Shown in pieces: positions 7,773 to 15,729 of a DNA stretch of 64,000 bases (the stretch's first letter is position 1; each line of letters starts with the position of its first letter). The notes below the pieces were generated by a model. The model was given only the letters and a program-made list of their open reading frames with translations. It was not told the DNA's origin and did no database searches. Source of the stretch: Pusillimonas caeni (GTDB taxonomy: Bacteria; Pseudomonadota; Gammaproteobacteria; Burkholderiales; Burkholderiaceae_B); the NCBI RefSeq assembly GCF_003545815.1, contig NZ_PDUW01000001.1, positions 248,001-312,000 of the forward strand. Direction: 5' to 3'. The translations under genes and the position numbers were made by a program.

Positions 7773-9337
7773 GACTGCACCTCGTATTTTCCTAGTACAT
7801 CACCCACAATTTGTGCTTGACACGTTTCATCCGGAGCTTCGTATTGATTCACAATATGTCCCTGATGCAGGGTATAGATGGTGTCGCATAAGGCAATGAC
7901 CTCCGGCAGATCGCTGGAAAGGACCACCACACTTAACCCCTGAGCAGCAGCCGCTTTTATCCGCTCGTGTATCTGTTGTTTCGCGCCGATATCCACCCCT
8001 GCCGTGGGCTCTTCTAATACAAGCAGGTCACGCGCGCCCGCCATCGCCCGGGCAAGAAGAATTTTCTGTTGATTGCCGCCACTGAGACTTTCAATGGTGT
8101 CCTCCTGACAGCCGTACTTCACTGCCGCGTCTGCCAGCTGCTGTGTCGCGCGTTTACATTCAGACGCTCGACTCAGCCACCCCATTACACTGAATTGATG
8201 TAGCTGTGTCAGCATCAGGTTTTCTCTGATCGATCGCTGGCCCAAAACACCGTTTTGCTGTCGGCCCGCGGCAAGATAGCCCACGCCACGACGCATGGCT
8301 TCAACAGGCTGCGATGGCTTGAAGCTCTTTCCGCCCAGCAGATATCGAGCGTTACGGAAAGTTCTCAAGCCAACTAGCCCTTGGACTATATCCTCCGCTC
8401 CACAGCCCAACACCCCGTATAAGCCGACAATTTCACCGCGCCGAACAGGAATTTTCGTTGTGCCGTTAACTCCGCTGGTCTCAATTTCAAGAAGGATTTC
8501 TCCAACGGTCTCTCGCAGCTCGTGCGTCGCCTCGAAAACCTGGCGCTGCCCCGTCAACCGTTCTAGTACATCCGCTCCTTGCAGGTGGTCTTCCAGAGCA
8601 AAAGAGTCGACGCATCGCCCGTTGCGCATCACCGTTACACAATCGCCAACTTCCATCACGTCATCTATGTGGTGCGTAACGAGAATCACAGAGATCCCGC
8701 TCGCACGGAGGCGACGCAAAACCGTAAAAAGCTGTTGCTTCTCGACCGCGCCCAACATGGCCGTTGGCTCGTCGAACACAATCAATCGTGGTGCGTTCAT
8801 CAACGCCTTGCCAATCTCTACCAACTGCTGGGTTCCAATAGGCAAGGTGCTAACCGGCTTTTCGAGATCGAGCTCCAGGCCAAGCTGTGATAAGACATCA
8901 ACCGCCCTTCTTGATTCTCCTTGCCTACTAAGACACCATTTCGTCTCGGCGCCAAGCCAAAGATTGTCACGAACCGAAAGGTCGGGCGCCAAGGAGAGCT
9001 CTTGGTGTACTACTGCAATACCCAATGCGCGAGCGTGGGAGGGGCTATTGATACGTACCTCTTGGCTCTCCAGTAGAACGTCACCTGTATCGGGGGCATA
9101 CAAGCCTCCAATGATTTTTCCAATGGTAGATTTGCCCGCACCATTTTCCCCAAGGAGGCAATGTATTTCCCCTGCCTCAAACGAAATGGAGACATCCGTC
9201 AGCGCTTTCGTTGCTCCGAAGCTCTTGCTTACCGCCCTTAGTCTCAGCAGCGAAGAGGACTGCACGGAAGTTACCTCTACTGGCCTATGCGGCACATGAG
9301 TGGCAGCCTGAAAATCTTGAGCCGTCACGTTTGTCAT
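7769..9337 (-). CDS. ABC importer ATPase with two nucleotide-binding domains, ribose (RbsA) family
   Basis: 522 residues. The first domain has Walker A GENGAGKS (63-70) and Walker B LIVFDEPTAM, with an unusual signature LPIGTQQ. The second has the degenerate loop GVLGCGAED normal for RbsA-type proteins, signature LSGGNQQK and Walker B LLVLEEPTAG (Glu for the usual Asp, common in this domain). About 30 extra residues precede the first domain. GGGAG lies 6 bases before the ATG. It is the first gene of a minus-strand run ATPase-permease-binding protein-Rieske oxygenase. The short space to the amidohydrolase stop (9338-9439) may hold its promoter. Confidence 0.9.
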   Translation of the reverse strand: MTNVTAQDFQAATHVPHRPVEVTSVQSSSLLRLRAVSKSFGATKALTDVSISFEAGEIHCLLGENGAGKSTIGKIIGGLYAPDTGDVLLESQEVRINSPSHARALGIAVVHQELSLAPDLSVRDNLWLGAETKWCLSRQGESRRAVDVLSQLGLELDLEKPVSTLPIGTQQLVEIGKALMNAPRLIVFDEPTAMLGAVEKQQLFTVLRRLRASGISVILVTHHIDDVMEVGDCVTVMRNGRCVDSFALEDHLQGADVLERLTGQRQVFEATHELRETVGEILLEIETSGVNGTTKIPVRRGEIVGLYGVLGCGAEDIVQGLVGLRTFRNARYLLGGKSFKPSQPVEAMRRGVGYLAAGRQQNGVLGQRSIRENLMLTQLHQFSVMGWLSRASECKRATQQLADAAVKYGCQEDTIESLSGGNQQKILLARAMAGARDLLVLEEPTAGVDIGAKQQIHERIKAAAAQGLSVVVLSSDLPEVIALCDTIYTLHQGHIVNQYEAPDETCQAQIVGDVLGKYEVQS

Positions 9338-9439
9338 ATGAGACTCCCTGCCAACCCCTGCTTCTGAAGTGCGTTGCTCATGTCTACTCCTTTGATTCTT
9401 TATCTGTTCTAAAGTCTTTTTCCAGATAAACTCGTACGC

Positions 9440-10804
9440 TCACTCTGGAATCAGGTGACCGCGCCCCGTCTCTTCATCGAATACATATAAGCCAGCAAGG
9501 AATGTCTTGGTTCGTTCGTACCATTTGCGCTTGCGCGGCGCTGGCGGCGTGCGATCGATGGGCTCCCCTCCCTTGAAGATGAAGTCGAAACGGCTGGGCC
9601 GCTGCAGCAAGGTGATATCTTCGGTTGGGTCACCCGGAAGCACGATGAGATCGGCATAACGTCCGGCTTCGATCTTGCCAACCTGGTCACGGTAACGGGG
9701 CGAAAGAAGCCTTGTTGCACCCAAGGTGTTTGAATGTATGGCCTGCAAAGGGGTCATGCCCAGATACTTGATGAAAATCTCCATCTCACGAGCGTGCCAC
9801 TGGCCGTAAGGCACCGGCGACCAACCAGCCTCACTGCCCGCAATCAAGGGCACACCGGCATCGAAGGCTCGACGCAGATTCTTGCTGGCTGCTTCGACTT
9901 CACGTTCGAATGCCGTCGCGGATGACGCGCCCGCTGTAGCCGGATTGGCTTCGATCAAATTGACCAACAATGTCAGCGTGGGCGTGATGACGGAGTTGTT
10001 CTTGAGACACGCTTCGATTCCGGCGTCATCTATATATGAAGCATGGAAAATGTTATCGAAACCTGCCAGTGCGGAATCGCGCGCTGAATCGCACGAACGT
10101 GCATGGACACTGCATAGCTTGCCCAAGCGATGGGTTTCATCGGCGATGATCTTGAGCTCTTCTAAAGTGAACGCCGAAGCGCCCAATGCATCGGGAGTAA
10201 TCAGATTGTCATTCGAGCCCGACACTTTGATAGCGTCGACTTCTTCCTTTACCTGCAGACGTATCGCTTCGATGAGGTCGTCTCTATTCTTTACCAAGAC
10301 CGCCGATTGCCCCAGGGGGAACTCCATATTGCTAGGGAAGGAGTCTTCAAGGCCCTGATGATTGGTGATCTGCTTGCCCGATACCGTGAAACGGGGCCCA
10401 GGAAACATGCCGGTATCAATTGCATCGCGCACGGCCTGGGCTACGCCAAACGTAGTCGCTGCATCGTATGCGCTGGTCACCCCCGCCTGCAAAACCTTCT
10501 TGGAGTAATACAGCGCCTTGGCGGTGCGAAACTCGGGCGGCGTATACAGCGCGTTCTCTTCTTCCGAGCGCGACTCGCCGAATGAAATATGCGTATGGCC
10601 GTCGACCAGGCCGGGCATGACGGTGCGTCCGGGCAGGTCGACCAGTTCATATTCGGCCGGGTTGTACTGCGCGGGCAGCGCGTCGGCCGCCCCCACCCAG
10701 GCGATGCGTTCGCCGTCGACCACCACGGCGCCCCGTTCTATGGGCGCGTTCAGCGTGCCGTCGATCACCTTGCCCTTGATCAGATAGCCCTTGAGCTTAT
10801 CCAT
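9440..10804 (-). CDS. metal-dependent amidohydrolase (imidazolonepropionase-like)
   Basis: 454 residues from ATG 10804, which has GAGG 9 bases upstream; a longer open frame to 11014 only overlaps the next gene. Metal ligands: H70 and H72 (DGHTH), K193 (AIKVSGS), H234 (VHARS), H254 (HASYIDD). Where most relatives have Asp in a TDA-like motif, this protein has S-E (GSEAG, E325). The family hydrolyses cyclic amides, lactams or dipeptides. The last three quarters of the gene has low GC (about 52 percent) and the first 250 bases about 70 percent, so it looks mosaic. It follows the hydrolase and RidA genes in one minus-strand run. Confidence 0.83.
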   Translation of the reverse strand: MDKLKGYLIKGKVIDGTLNAPIERGAVVVDGERIAWVGAADALPAQYNPAEYELVDLPGRTVMPGLVDGHTHISFGESRSEEENALYTPPEFRTAKALYYSKKVLQAGVTSAYDAATTFGVAQAVRDAIDTGMFPGPRFTVSGKQITNHQGLEDSFPSNMEFPLGQSAVLVKNRDDLIEAIRLQVKEEVDAIKVSGSNDNLITPDALGASAFTLEELKIIADETHRLGKLCSVHARSCDSARDSALAGFDNIFHASYIDDAGIEACLKNNSVITPTLTLLVNLIEANPATAGASSATAFEREVEAASKNLRRAFDAGVPLIAGSEAGWSPVPYGQWHAREMEIFIKYLGMTPLQAIHSNTLGATRLLSPRYRDQVGKIEAGRYADLIVLPGDPTEDITLLQRPSRFDFIFKGGEPIDRTPPAPRKRKWYERTKTFLAGLYVFDEETGRGHLIPE

Positions 10805-10818
10805 GGTAATTTGCCTCG

Positions 10819-11640
10819 CTAGTTGTTGTTCAAGAGCCCGTCGAAGAACTCGTTGGCCATGGCCAGGAACGTGGATGTGCGCTCGACGGCAACCGAGTGG
10901 GAACAGTCGCTGAGCAGCATGAGGTCGGCCCGTTTCAGCTTGCCCGCAATCTGTTCCGAGCATGAAGGCGGGAAAGACCCGTCTTCGCGCCCATGCAGCA
11001 TAAGCACGGGGCACTGGACCCGCGCCAGGGTTTCGTCGGACAAGATGGCGGCGTCGATGTATTTTTGCTGGTCGTCCCCGAACATTTCGTCAAAATAGTC
11101 GGCGTAGCCCGGGGCGAAGATCACCTGTTCGCGCGCCTGCAGGTAGGCTTCGTCTATGCCCGACGTGTCGTGTATAAGGCCCGACAGCGCCGCGACCAGC
11201 TGTTCGCGGTTGCGGGGGCATGTCCAGGTGCGGGAGGTTCCGGGCTGAAGCTTGAAGTGGGCCCCCATGGCGCCGGTGGTCATGATGCCGGCCACGCGCG
11301 GCTGGTCGGCCGCCATGGTGAGCCCGATGGAAGCCGAAAGCGAATGCGCGATGACCCCGACCCGCTTATGGGGAATGCGTTCTAGCATGGCGGTGGCCTG
11401 GCGCACCCACAGCGGGTAATCGAAGTACGGCGCGGCGGGCTTGCGGCCGCTTTTGCCGAAACCGATCATGTCGGGGGCGTATACGTCGAAGCGCTCGGCT
11501 AGGGCGGGCAGCACGGGCCGCCAATTGCCCACGCTCGAAGCGCCCGGCCCCGACCCATGAAGCAGCAGAAGAGCCGGACCGCCCCCGGCCCGATAGCAAT
11601 TGACCGGGATGCCTTCGAATTCGAAGCTTTCTGTGATCAC
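10819..11640 (-). CDS. alpha/beta hydrolase with A-H-S-L-S nucleophile elbow
   Basis: 273 residues from a GTG start at 11640 with AGGAG 7 bases upstream. The oxyanion region LLLHGSGPGASS is typical of meta-cleavage hydrolases and related esterases. The nucleophile elbow is AHSLS (98-102, S100) in place of GxSxG. D220 (HGRED) and H248 (DCSHS) complete the triad. It lies 14 bases before the amidohydrolase and 21 after RidA. The role is probably hydrolysis of an ester, lactone or ring-fission product in the same pathway. Confidence 0.78.
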   Translation of the reverse strand: MITESFEFEGIPVNCYRAGGGPALLLLHGSGPGASSVGNWRPVLPALAERFDVYAPDMIGFGKSGRKPAAPYFDYPLWVRQATAMLERIPHKRVGVIAHSLSASIGLTMAADQPRVAGIMTTGAMGAHFKLQPGTSRTWTCPRNREQLVAALSGLIHDTSGIDEAYLQAREQVIFAPGYADYFDEMFGDDQQKYIDAAILSDETLARVQCPVLMLHGREDGSFPPSCSEQIAGKLKRADLMLLSDCSHSVAVERTSTFLAMANEFFDGLLNNN

Positions 11641-11661
11641 GATCTGGCTCCTGGGCAGTGG

Positions 11662-12087
11662 CTACTCGCCGATGTACGCGGTGGCTTCGACCTCGATGAG
11701 GAAGTCTTCCTTGACGAGGCGGTCGATGGTAAGCAGCGTGTTGGGCGGGTAGTCTTTGTCGCCGAAGAACTGCGGGAACATTTCGGCGCGCAGCCTCATG
11801 AAATGGTCGATGTCCTGCGAGTGCACGAGATAGGTGGTGAACTTGAGGATATTGCTGTAGTCGCCCCCCAGCCCCCGCAGCACGTCGCCCAGGTTGCTGA
11901 ACACCTGGCGAAATTGCGCATCGAAATCGTGCTTGCCCACCACGCCGCCATCGGCCCCCACCGATAACTGGCCGGCGATGAACATGAGCTTGCCGTCGGG
12001 CGTGCCCACGTGGGAATACAGGCCTTGGGCGGGGCAAGAGCCTTCGGGATTCAGATACCTGACGGGACTGGTTGCATTGGTGGTCAT
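11662..12087 (-). CDS. RidA/YjgF-family protein, possible enamine/imine deaminase
   Basis: 141 residues from ATG 12087, chosen because AAAGGAG lies 6 bases upstream (the 12102 ATG is part of that stretch). The fold pattern is clear: LMFIAGQLSVGADG, QFRQVFSNLGDVLRGLGG, ILKFTTYLV, and a C-terminal EVEATAYI. RidA proteins hydrolyse reactive enamines; one subgroup of similar length acts as 2-aminomuconate deaminase in 2-aminophenol-type meta pathways. The company of a hydrolase and a FAH-family enzyme makes that subgroup worth considering, but nothing in the sequence decides it. First gene of the minus-strand run. Confidence 0.82.
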   Translation of the reverse strand: MTTNATSPVRYLNPEGSCPAQGLYSHVGTPDGKLMFIAGQLSVGADGGVVGKHDFDAQFRQVFSNLGDVLRGLGGDYSNILKFTTYLVHSQDIDHFMRLRAEMFPQFFGDKDYPPNTLLTIDRLVKEDFLIEVEATAYIGE

Positions 12088-12389
12088 TGCGACTCCTTTC
12101 AAGAACGCGATTTGGGTGCATCCGATAAACTTTATACAAAATAAAATTTATGGAATGACTCAATGATAAAGCTGTCTATTCAGGATTGAATAAGTGTTTA
12201 TACCTAGCTGCCGAATAAAATTCCTATAATGCCTATAGCAAGTAGATATATGACGCCATTAATGTCTGGTTTTGTATATGGATGCGAGGCACGGCTATGT
12301 AGTCCGAGTATTGACCACTACAACTTATTTTTTATACAATCCATAAAAACACGGCCTGAGCAGGCTAATACAAGGGGCTTTGACAGGAC
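12088..12389. promoter_or_regulatory. AT-rich divergent control region with repeated TTTATACAA half-sites
   Basis: This 300-base gap separates ridA (minus) from gntR (plus) and is far more AT-rich than its flanks. TTTATACAA occurs at 12131-12139 and again at 12331-12339, and the reverse TTGTATA is at 12272-12278. For gntR, TTGACC (12311-12316) and TATACA (12333-12338) are 16 bases apart, so the second copy overlaps the likely -10. These sites are candidates for the neighbouring GntR protein, giving autoregulation and control of both directions. No further gene is seen here. Confidence 0.5.
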
Positions 12390-13082
12390 ATGAGCGCACA
12401 CGAATTCACCGGAATCGGCCCTGCCGAAACGCTACCCAGCATCGTCTATAAAAAGTTGCGGGACGCCATCTTGAACGGCGTGTTCAGCCCCGGGCAGATG
12501 CTTCGGCAAGATGAAGTCGCGGCCAAGCTCGGGGTCAGCCGCAGCCCGCTGCGCGAGGCCCTGCCCCGGCTCGAGGCGGACGGCATCGTGGTGCTGCATC
12601 CCCGGCGGGGATACGCGGTCGCATCGCTCGACCCCAAGCAGATCACCGAGGTTTTCGATCTTCGCCGCCTGCTCGAAACCGAACTGGCGCGCCGCTCGAT
12701 TCAAAAGCGCACCGAGGCCGACATCGCGCGCATATACGCCATCATTTCCGAGATGACGCCCTTGGCTGAACAGAACAACGCGGCCAGCACGGCGCGCTGG
12801 TTCGATCTGAACATGCAGTTCCACACCGCCCTGCTCACCCCCGCCGAATGCCCTCATCACCTGAAGGCGCTGGAGCATTCGCGCAACCTGATCGAATCCT
12901 ACATACGCACCGAAACCCACCTGACAGGCGACCTGCGCCAGGCGCAGGAAGAACACACACTCTTGGCAAAAACCTTCGTCATGGGGGAAATAGGCCAATT
13001 CGTCGAGCTTACCCGTCAACATTCCGAACACACGCGCGACCGCCTGCTCTCGCGTCTACCTGCGCTCGACACGGAATCCTAG
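12390..13082 (+). CDS. GntR-family (FCD subfamily) transcriptional regulator
   Basis: 230 residues. The N-terminal winged helix includes YKKLRDAILNGVFSPGQML and VAAKLGVSRSPLREALPRLE (about residues 20-60). The C-terminal helical FCD domain contains FDLRRLLETELARR and FHTALL. Such proteins usually repress catabolic genes until an acid intermediate binds. It stands between ridA (divergent) and the FAH-family gene (30 bases downstream, same strand), and both are likely targets. The upstream gap carries repeated half-sites. Confidence 0.87.
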   Translation: MSAHEFTGIGPAETLPSIVYKKLRDAILNGVFSPGQMLRQDEVAAKLGVSRSPLREALPRLEADGIVVLHPRRGYAVASLDPKQITEVFDLRRLLETELARRSIQKRTEADIARIYAIISEMTPLAEQNNAASTARWFDLNMQFHTALLTPAECPHHLKALEHSRNLIESYIRTETHLTGDLRQAQEEHTLLAKTFVMGEIGQFVELTRQHSEHTRDRLLSRLPALDTES

Positions 13083-13112
13083 CTGACATCAACGACCAAA
13101 AGGGGACACTTC

Positions 13113-13985
13113 ATGAAACTCGCCACGTTAAGCCATCGCGACGAGACATTTGTAGCAGCCATAGACAGCGACGCCGCAACCGCCCGGCCGATCAGCATCG
13201 ACGGGCGGCCCGTAAGCGACATGCTCGAACTCATCGGGCACGCCGCCTCAGGCGGCAGCTGCAGCCAGGGCGATCCCATCCCGCTGGGCGAGGCCACTGT
13301 CCTGGCGCCCATTCCCCGGCCGCGCCGCAACGTCATGTGCGTAGGCAAGAACTACTACGAGCACGCACACGAGTTCACCAAAAGCGGCTTCGACAGCAGC
13401 GCCTCCAGCGCCAGCGACGCCGTGCCCAAGGCGCCCATCATCTTCACCAAAATGCCCGAGTCCGTCGTAGGGCCGGACACCGCCATCGGCTACCCCGGAA
13501 ACCAATGCGAGCAGCTCGACTACGAGGCGGAGCTGGGCGTGGTGATCGGCAAGGCGGGGCAAAGCATCAAGCCTGAAAACGCCATGGACCACGTGTTCGG
13601 CTTCGTCGTCATCAACGACCTGACCGCGCGCGACCTGCAGGCGGTGCACAAGCAGTGGTTCCTGGGCAAATCATTTGAAACGTCCTGCCCCATGGGCCCG
13701 TGGCTCGTCACCGCGGACGAAGTCGACAGCGGCGACCTGCAGGTGCAGTGCTGGGTGAACGGCGAGCTTCGGCAGAACTCCAACACGCGCGATCTCATCT
13801 TCGACATACCGACCTTGATCGCAACGCTTTCCCGAGGCATGACCCTGCTTCCCGGCGACGTCATTGCCACCGGCACGCCGGTAGGCGTGGGAATCGGCTT
13901 CACTCCGCCCAAGTTTCTGCAACCGGGCGACAAGGTCGAAGTGGAAATCACCGGCCTGGGCCGGTTGAGCAACACCATTCGATAA
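13113..13985 (+). CDS. fumarylacetoacetate hydrolase (FAH)-family enzyme
   Basis: 290 residues; AAAGGGG lies 7 bases upstream of the ATG. The N-terminal small domain is followed by the catalytic domain with VMCVGKNYYEHAHE (74-87) and divalent-metal ligands E138 and E140 (DYEAELG) and D169 (NDLTARD). The C-terminal part includes LLPGDVIATGTPVGVG. The family covers beta-diketone hydrolases, 2-oxo-hydratases and oxaloacetate or 4-oxalocrotonate decarboxylases of meta pathways. With RidA and two hydrolases nearby, a lower-pathway role is likely; the exact reaction is open. Confidence 0.87.
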   Translation: MKLATLSHRDETFVAAIDSDAATARPISIDGRPVSDMLELIGHAASGGSCSQGDPIPLGEATVLAPIPRPRRNVMCVGKNYYEHAHEFTKSGFDSSASSASDAVPKAPIIFTKMPESVVGPDTAIGYPGNQCEQLDYEAELGVVIGKAGQSIKPENAMDHVFGFVVINDLTARDLQAVHKQWFLGKSFETSCPMGPWLVTADEVDSGDLQVQCWVNGELRQNSNTRDLIFDIPTLIATLSRGMTLLPGDVIATGTPVGVGIGFTPPKFLQPGDKVEVEITGLGRLSNTIR

Positions 13986-13991
13986 ACCTGC

Positions 13992-14013
13992 GGGCGCATT
14001 GTTCAATGCGCCC
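13992..14013. terminator. bidirectional hairpin between convergent genes
   Basis: GGGCGCATT and AATGCGCCC form a perfect 9-base stem around a four-base loop (GTTC). It lies 6 bases after the FAH-family stop and 8 bases from the monooxygenase stop on the other strand, where a two-way terminator is expected. There is no strong T run on either side. Confidence 0.65.
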
Positions 14014-14021
14014 GTGGCCAT

Positions 14022-15677
14022 TCAGTGTCCCGAAAATTCCGGGGTAGCCGAGGCAGCGCTCAACCGGAATCCTTCGTACCCATTGTCCGCCACCTGGGTG
14101 ATCTTCTTGTAGTAATTTCCAACGCCGCCTACATAGGGCATGAACACGACCGGCTTGCCCGGGATGTTGGCGCCATGGAACCATGAATTTCTGGATTTGG
14201 CGTACAAGGTTTTGCCAGCCATTTGCGTTACGTGCTGCGTCCACTCCTCTTGGGCGTGTAATGTCGGTTCGATCAGGGAAAAGCCATGCTGCTTCATGTA
14301 GGCTATGCACGCGACAATCCATTCGACGTGCTGTTCGATGGACGTGACCATGTTGCTGAACACAGAAGGGCTGCCTGGGCCGGTGATGACGAACATGTTC
14401 GGGAACCCGGTCATGCATAGACCAAGGTACGTTTTCGGACCTTCAGCCCAAGCCTCACGCAACGAAAGCCCATTGCGCCCAAGAGGGTTGATTTTCGTCA
14501 TTGCCCCGGTCATGGCATCGAACCCGGTGGCGAAGATCAATACGTCCAGTTCATAACTGCGCCCATCGACAAGTTGTATTCCCGAACCTGTGACACAATC
14601 GATGGGCTTGTTCTTTACGTTGACCAGGGTGACATTGTCGCGGTTGAACGTTTCATAGTAGTTCGTGCCCGAACATAAACGCTTCGTGCCGATATACAGA
14701 TCGCGGGGACATAGCGCTTCGGCGGTTTCTTTGTCCCGCACGATAGCGCGGATTTTTCCACGTACGTATTCCGCCGCGACGTCATTGACTTCCGCGTCCG
14801 TCAGAATGTCCTTGAAGGCGCGCATCATATATAGGCCGCCAAGCCGCCAGCGATTCTCCAGTTCAGCCAGGCATGCCTCGGGCGTCATTTCTTTGCCCGA
14901 CAAGTGGTTGGTTACCTGATTGTGCCCGAATCCCGATGCCCACGCGAACCTGCGGCGGTCGGGGTAGTGCTGCTTCCATTCCTTCTCTACTTCCGGTTTC
15001 GTTGGATGGTTCTGGGCCGGCATAGTGTAATTTGCCGTTCTCTGGAACACGTACAGATGCGCCGCCTCCTCGGCCACAAGCGGAATCAGCTGCGTGGCTG
15101 ACGAGCCCGTACCGATCACCCCTACCCGCTTGCCCCGGACATCAACGCCTTGCGATGGCCAATCGCCGGTATGGAACCATTCGCCTTTGAAGTCTTCGAG
15201 CCCTTTCATTGAAGGGACTTGAGTCACGGACAGCACGCCCGTGGCCATGATCGCGTAGCGCGCCGCAAAGACCTCGCCGGCATCCGTCACCAAGACCCAG
15301 CGCTCCTGCGCCTCGTCAAAGCTGGCCTGCGTGACGCGGGTGTTCAGTTGAATGTCGCGGCGCAGATCGAACCTGTCCACCACATGGTTTATGTAGCGCA
15401 GGATCTCGGGTTGGCTTGCATAGCGTTCCGACCAGTGCCACTCTTGCTGCAGTTCGTCGGAGAAGGAATAGGAGTAGTCCAGCGATTCGATATCGCAACG
15501 GGCGCCGGGATACCGATTGTGGTACCAAGTGCCGCCGACTCCGCCCCCCGCCTCGAGGATGCGGGCCGATATGCCGCTGCGCCGCAGCTGATATGCGGCG
15601 CAAACGCCTGCCAAACCTGCTCCGACCACGATGGCGTCGAAGTACTTGATCGCAACGTCGTGATCTTTGCTTTGCAT
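14022..15677 (-). CDS. flavin-dependent Baeyer-Villiger monooxygenase 1
   Basis: 551 residues from ATG 15677, set by AGGAGG 6 bases upstream. FAD-binding GAGLAG (19-24), the Baeyer-Villiger fingerprint FKGEWFHTGDWP (163-174) and the NADPH-binding GTGSSA (189-194) are all intact. The enzyme inserts oxygen next to a ketone, giving an ester or lactone, with FAD, NADPH and O2. Its length and motifs match the cyclohexanone/phenylacetone monooxygenase type. It is the last gene after the TRAP importer DctP-Q-M on the minus strand (52 bases from dctM), which suggests the importer brings its substrate. A close paralogue is at 25941-27605. Confidence 0.92.
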   Translation of the reverse strand: MQSKDHDVAIKYFDAIVVGAGLAGVCAAYQLRRSGISARILEAGGGVGGTWYHNRYPGARCDIESLDYSYSFSDELQQEWHWSERYASQPEILRYINHVVDRFDLRRDIQLNTRVTQASFDEAQERWVLVTDAGEVFAARYAIMATGVLSVTQVPSMKGLEDFKGEWFHTGDWPSQGVDVRGKRVGVIGTGSSATQLIPLVAEEAAHLYVFQRTANYTMPAQNHPTKPEVEKEWKQHYPDRRRFAWASGFGHNQVTNHLSGKEMTPEACLAELENRWRLGGLYMMRAFKDILTDAEVNDVAAEYVRGKIRAIVRDKETAEALCPRDLYIGTKRLCSGTNYYETFNRDNVTLVNVKNKPIDCVTGSGIQLVDGRSYELDVLIFATGFDAMTGAMTKINPLGRNGLSLREAWAEGPKTYLGLCMTGFPNMFVITGPGSPSVFSNMVTSIEQHVEWIVACIAYMKQHGFSLIEPTLHAQEEWTQHVTQMAGKTLYAKSRNSWFHGANIPGKPVVFMPYVGGVGNYYKKITQVADNGYEGFRLSAASATPEFSGH

Positions 15678-15729
15678 TCTGTTCCTCCTGGGTGTTCCCT
15701 CTCGTGGCGGCAATCGTCGATCGCATATC

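Larger units (their letters stand above)
4535..10550. other. lower-GC segment, probable imported block
   Basis: By hand counts on 60-base lines, this stretch runs roughly 43-62 percent GC (45 percent at 5041-5100, 43 percent at 6841-6900, 52-53 percent at 9961-10020 and 10141-10200). The flanks give about 68-75 percent (10621-10740). It carries the Rieske oxygenase, the binding protein, permease and ATPase of a ribose-type importer, and about the C-terminal three quarters of the amidohydrolase. No transposase, integrase or terminal repeat was found, so import would be by homologous or illegitimate recombination. The right edge falls inside a gene. The boundaries are approximate. Confidence 0.6.
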
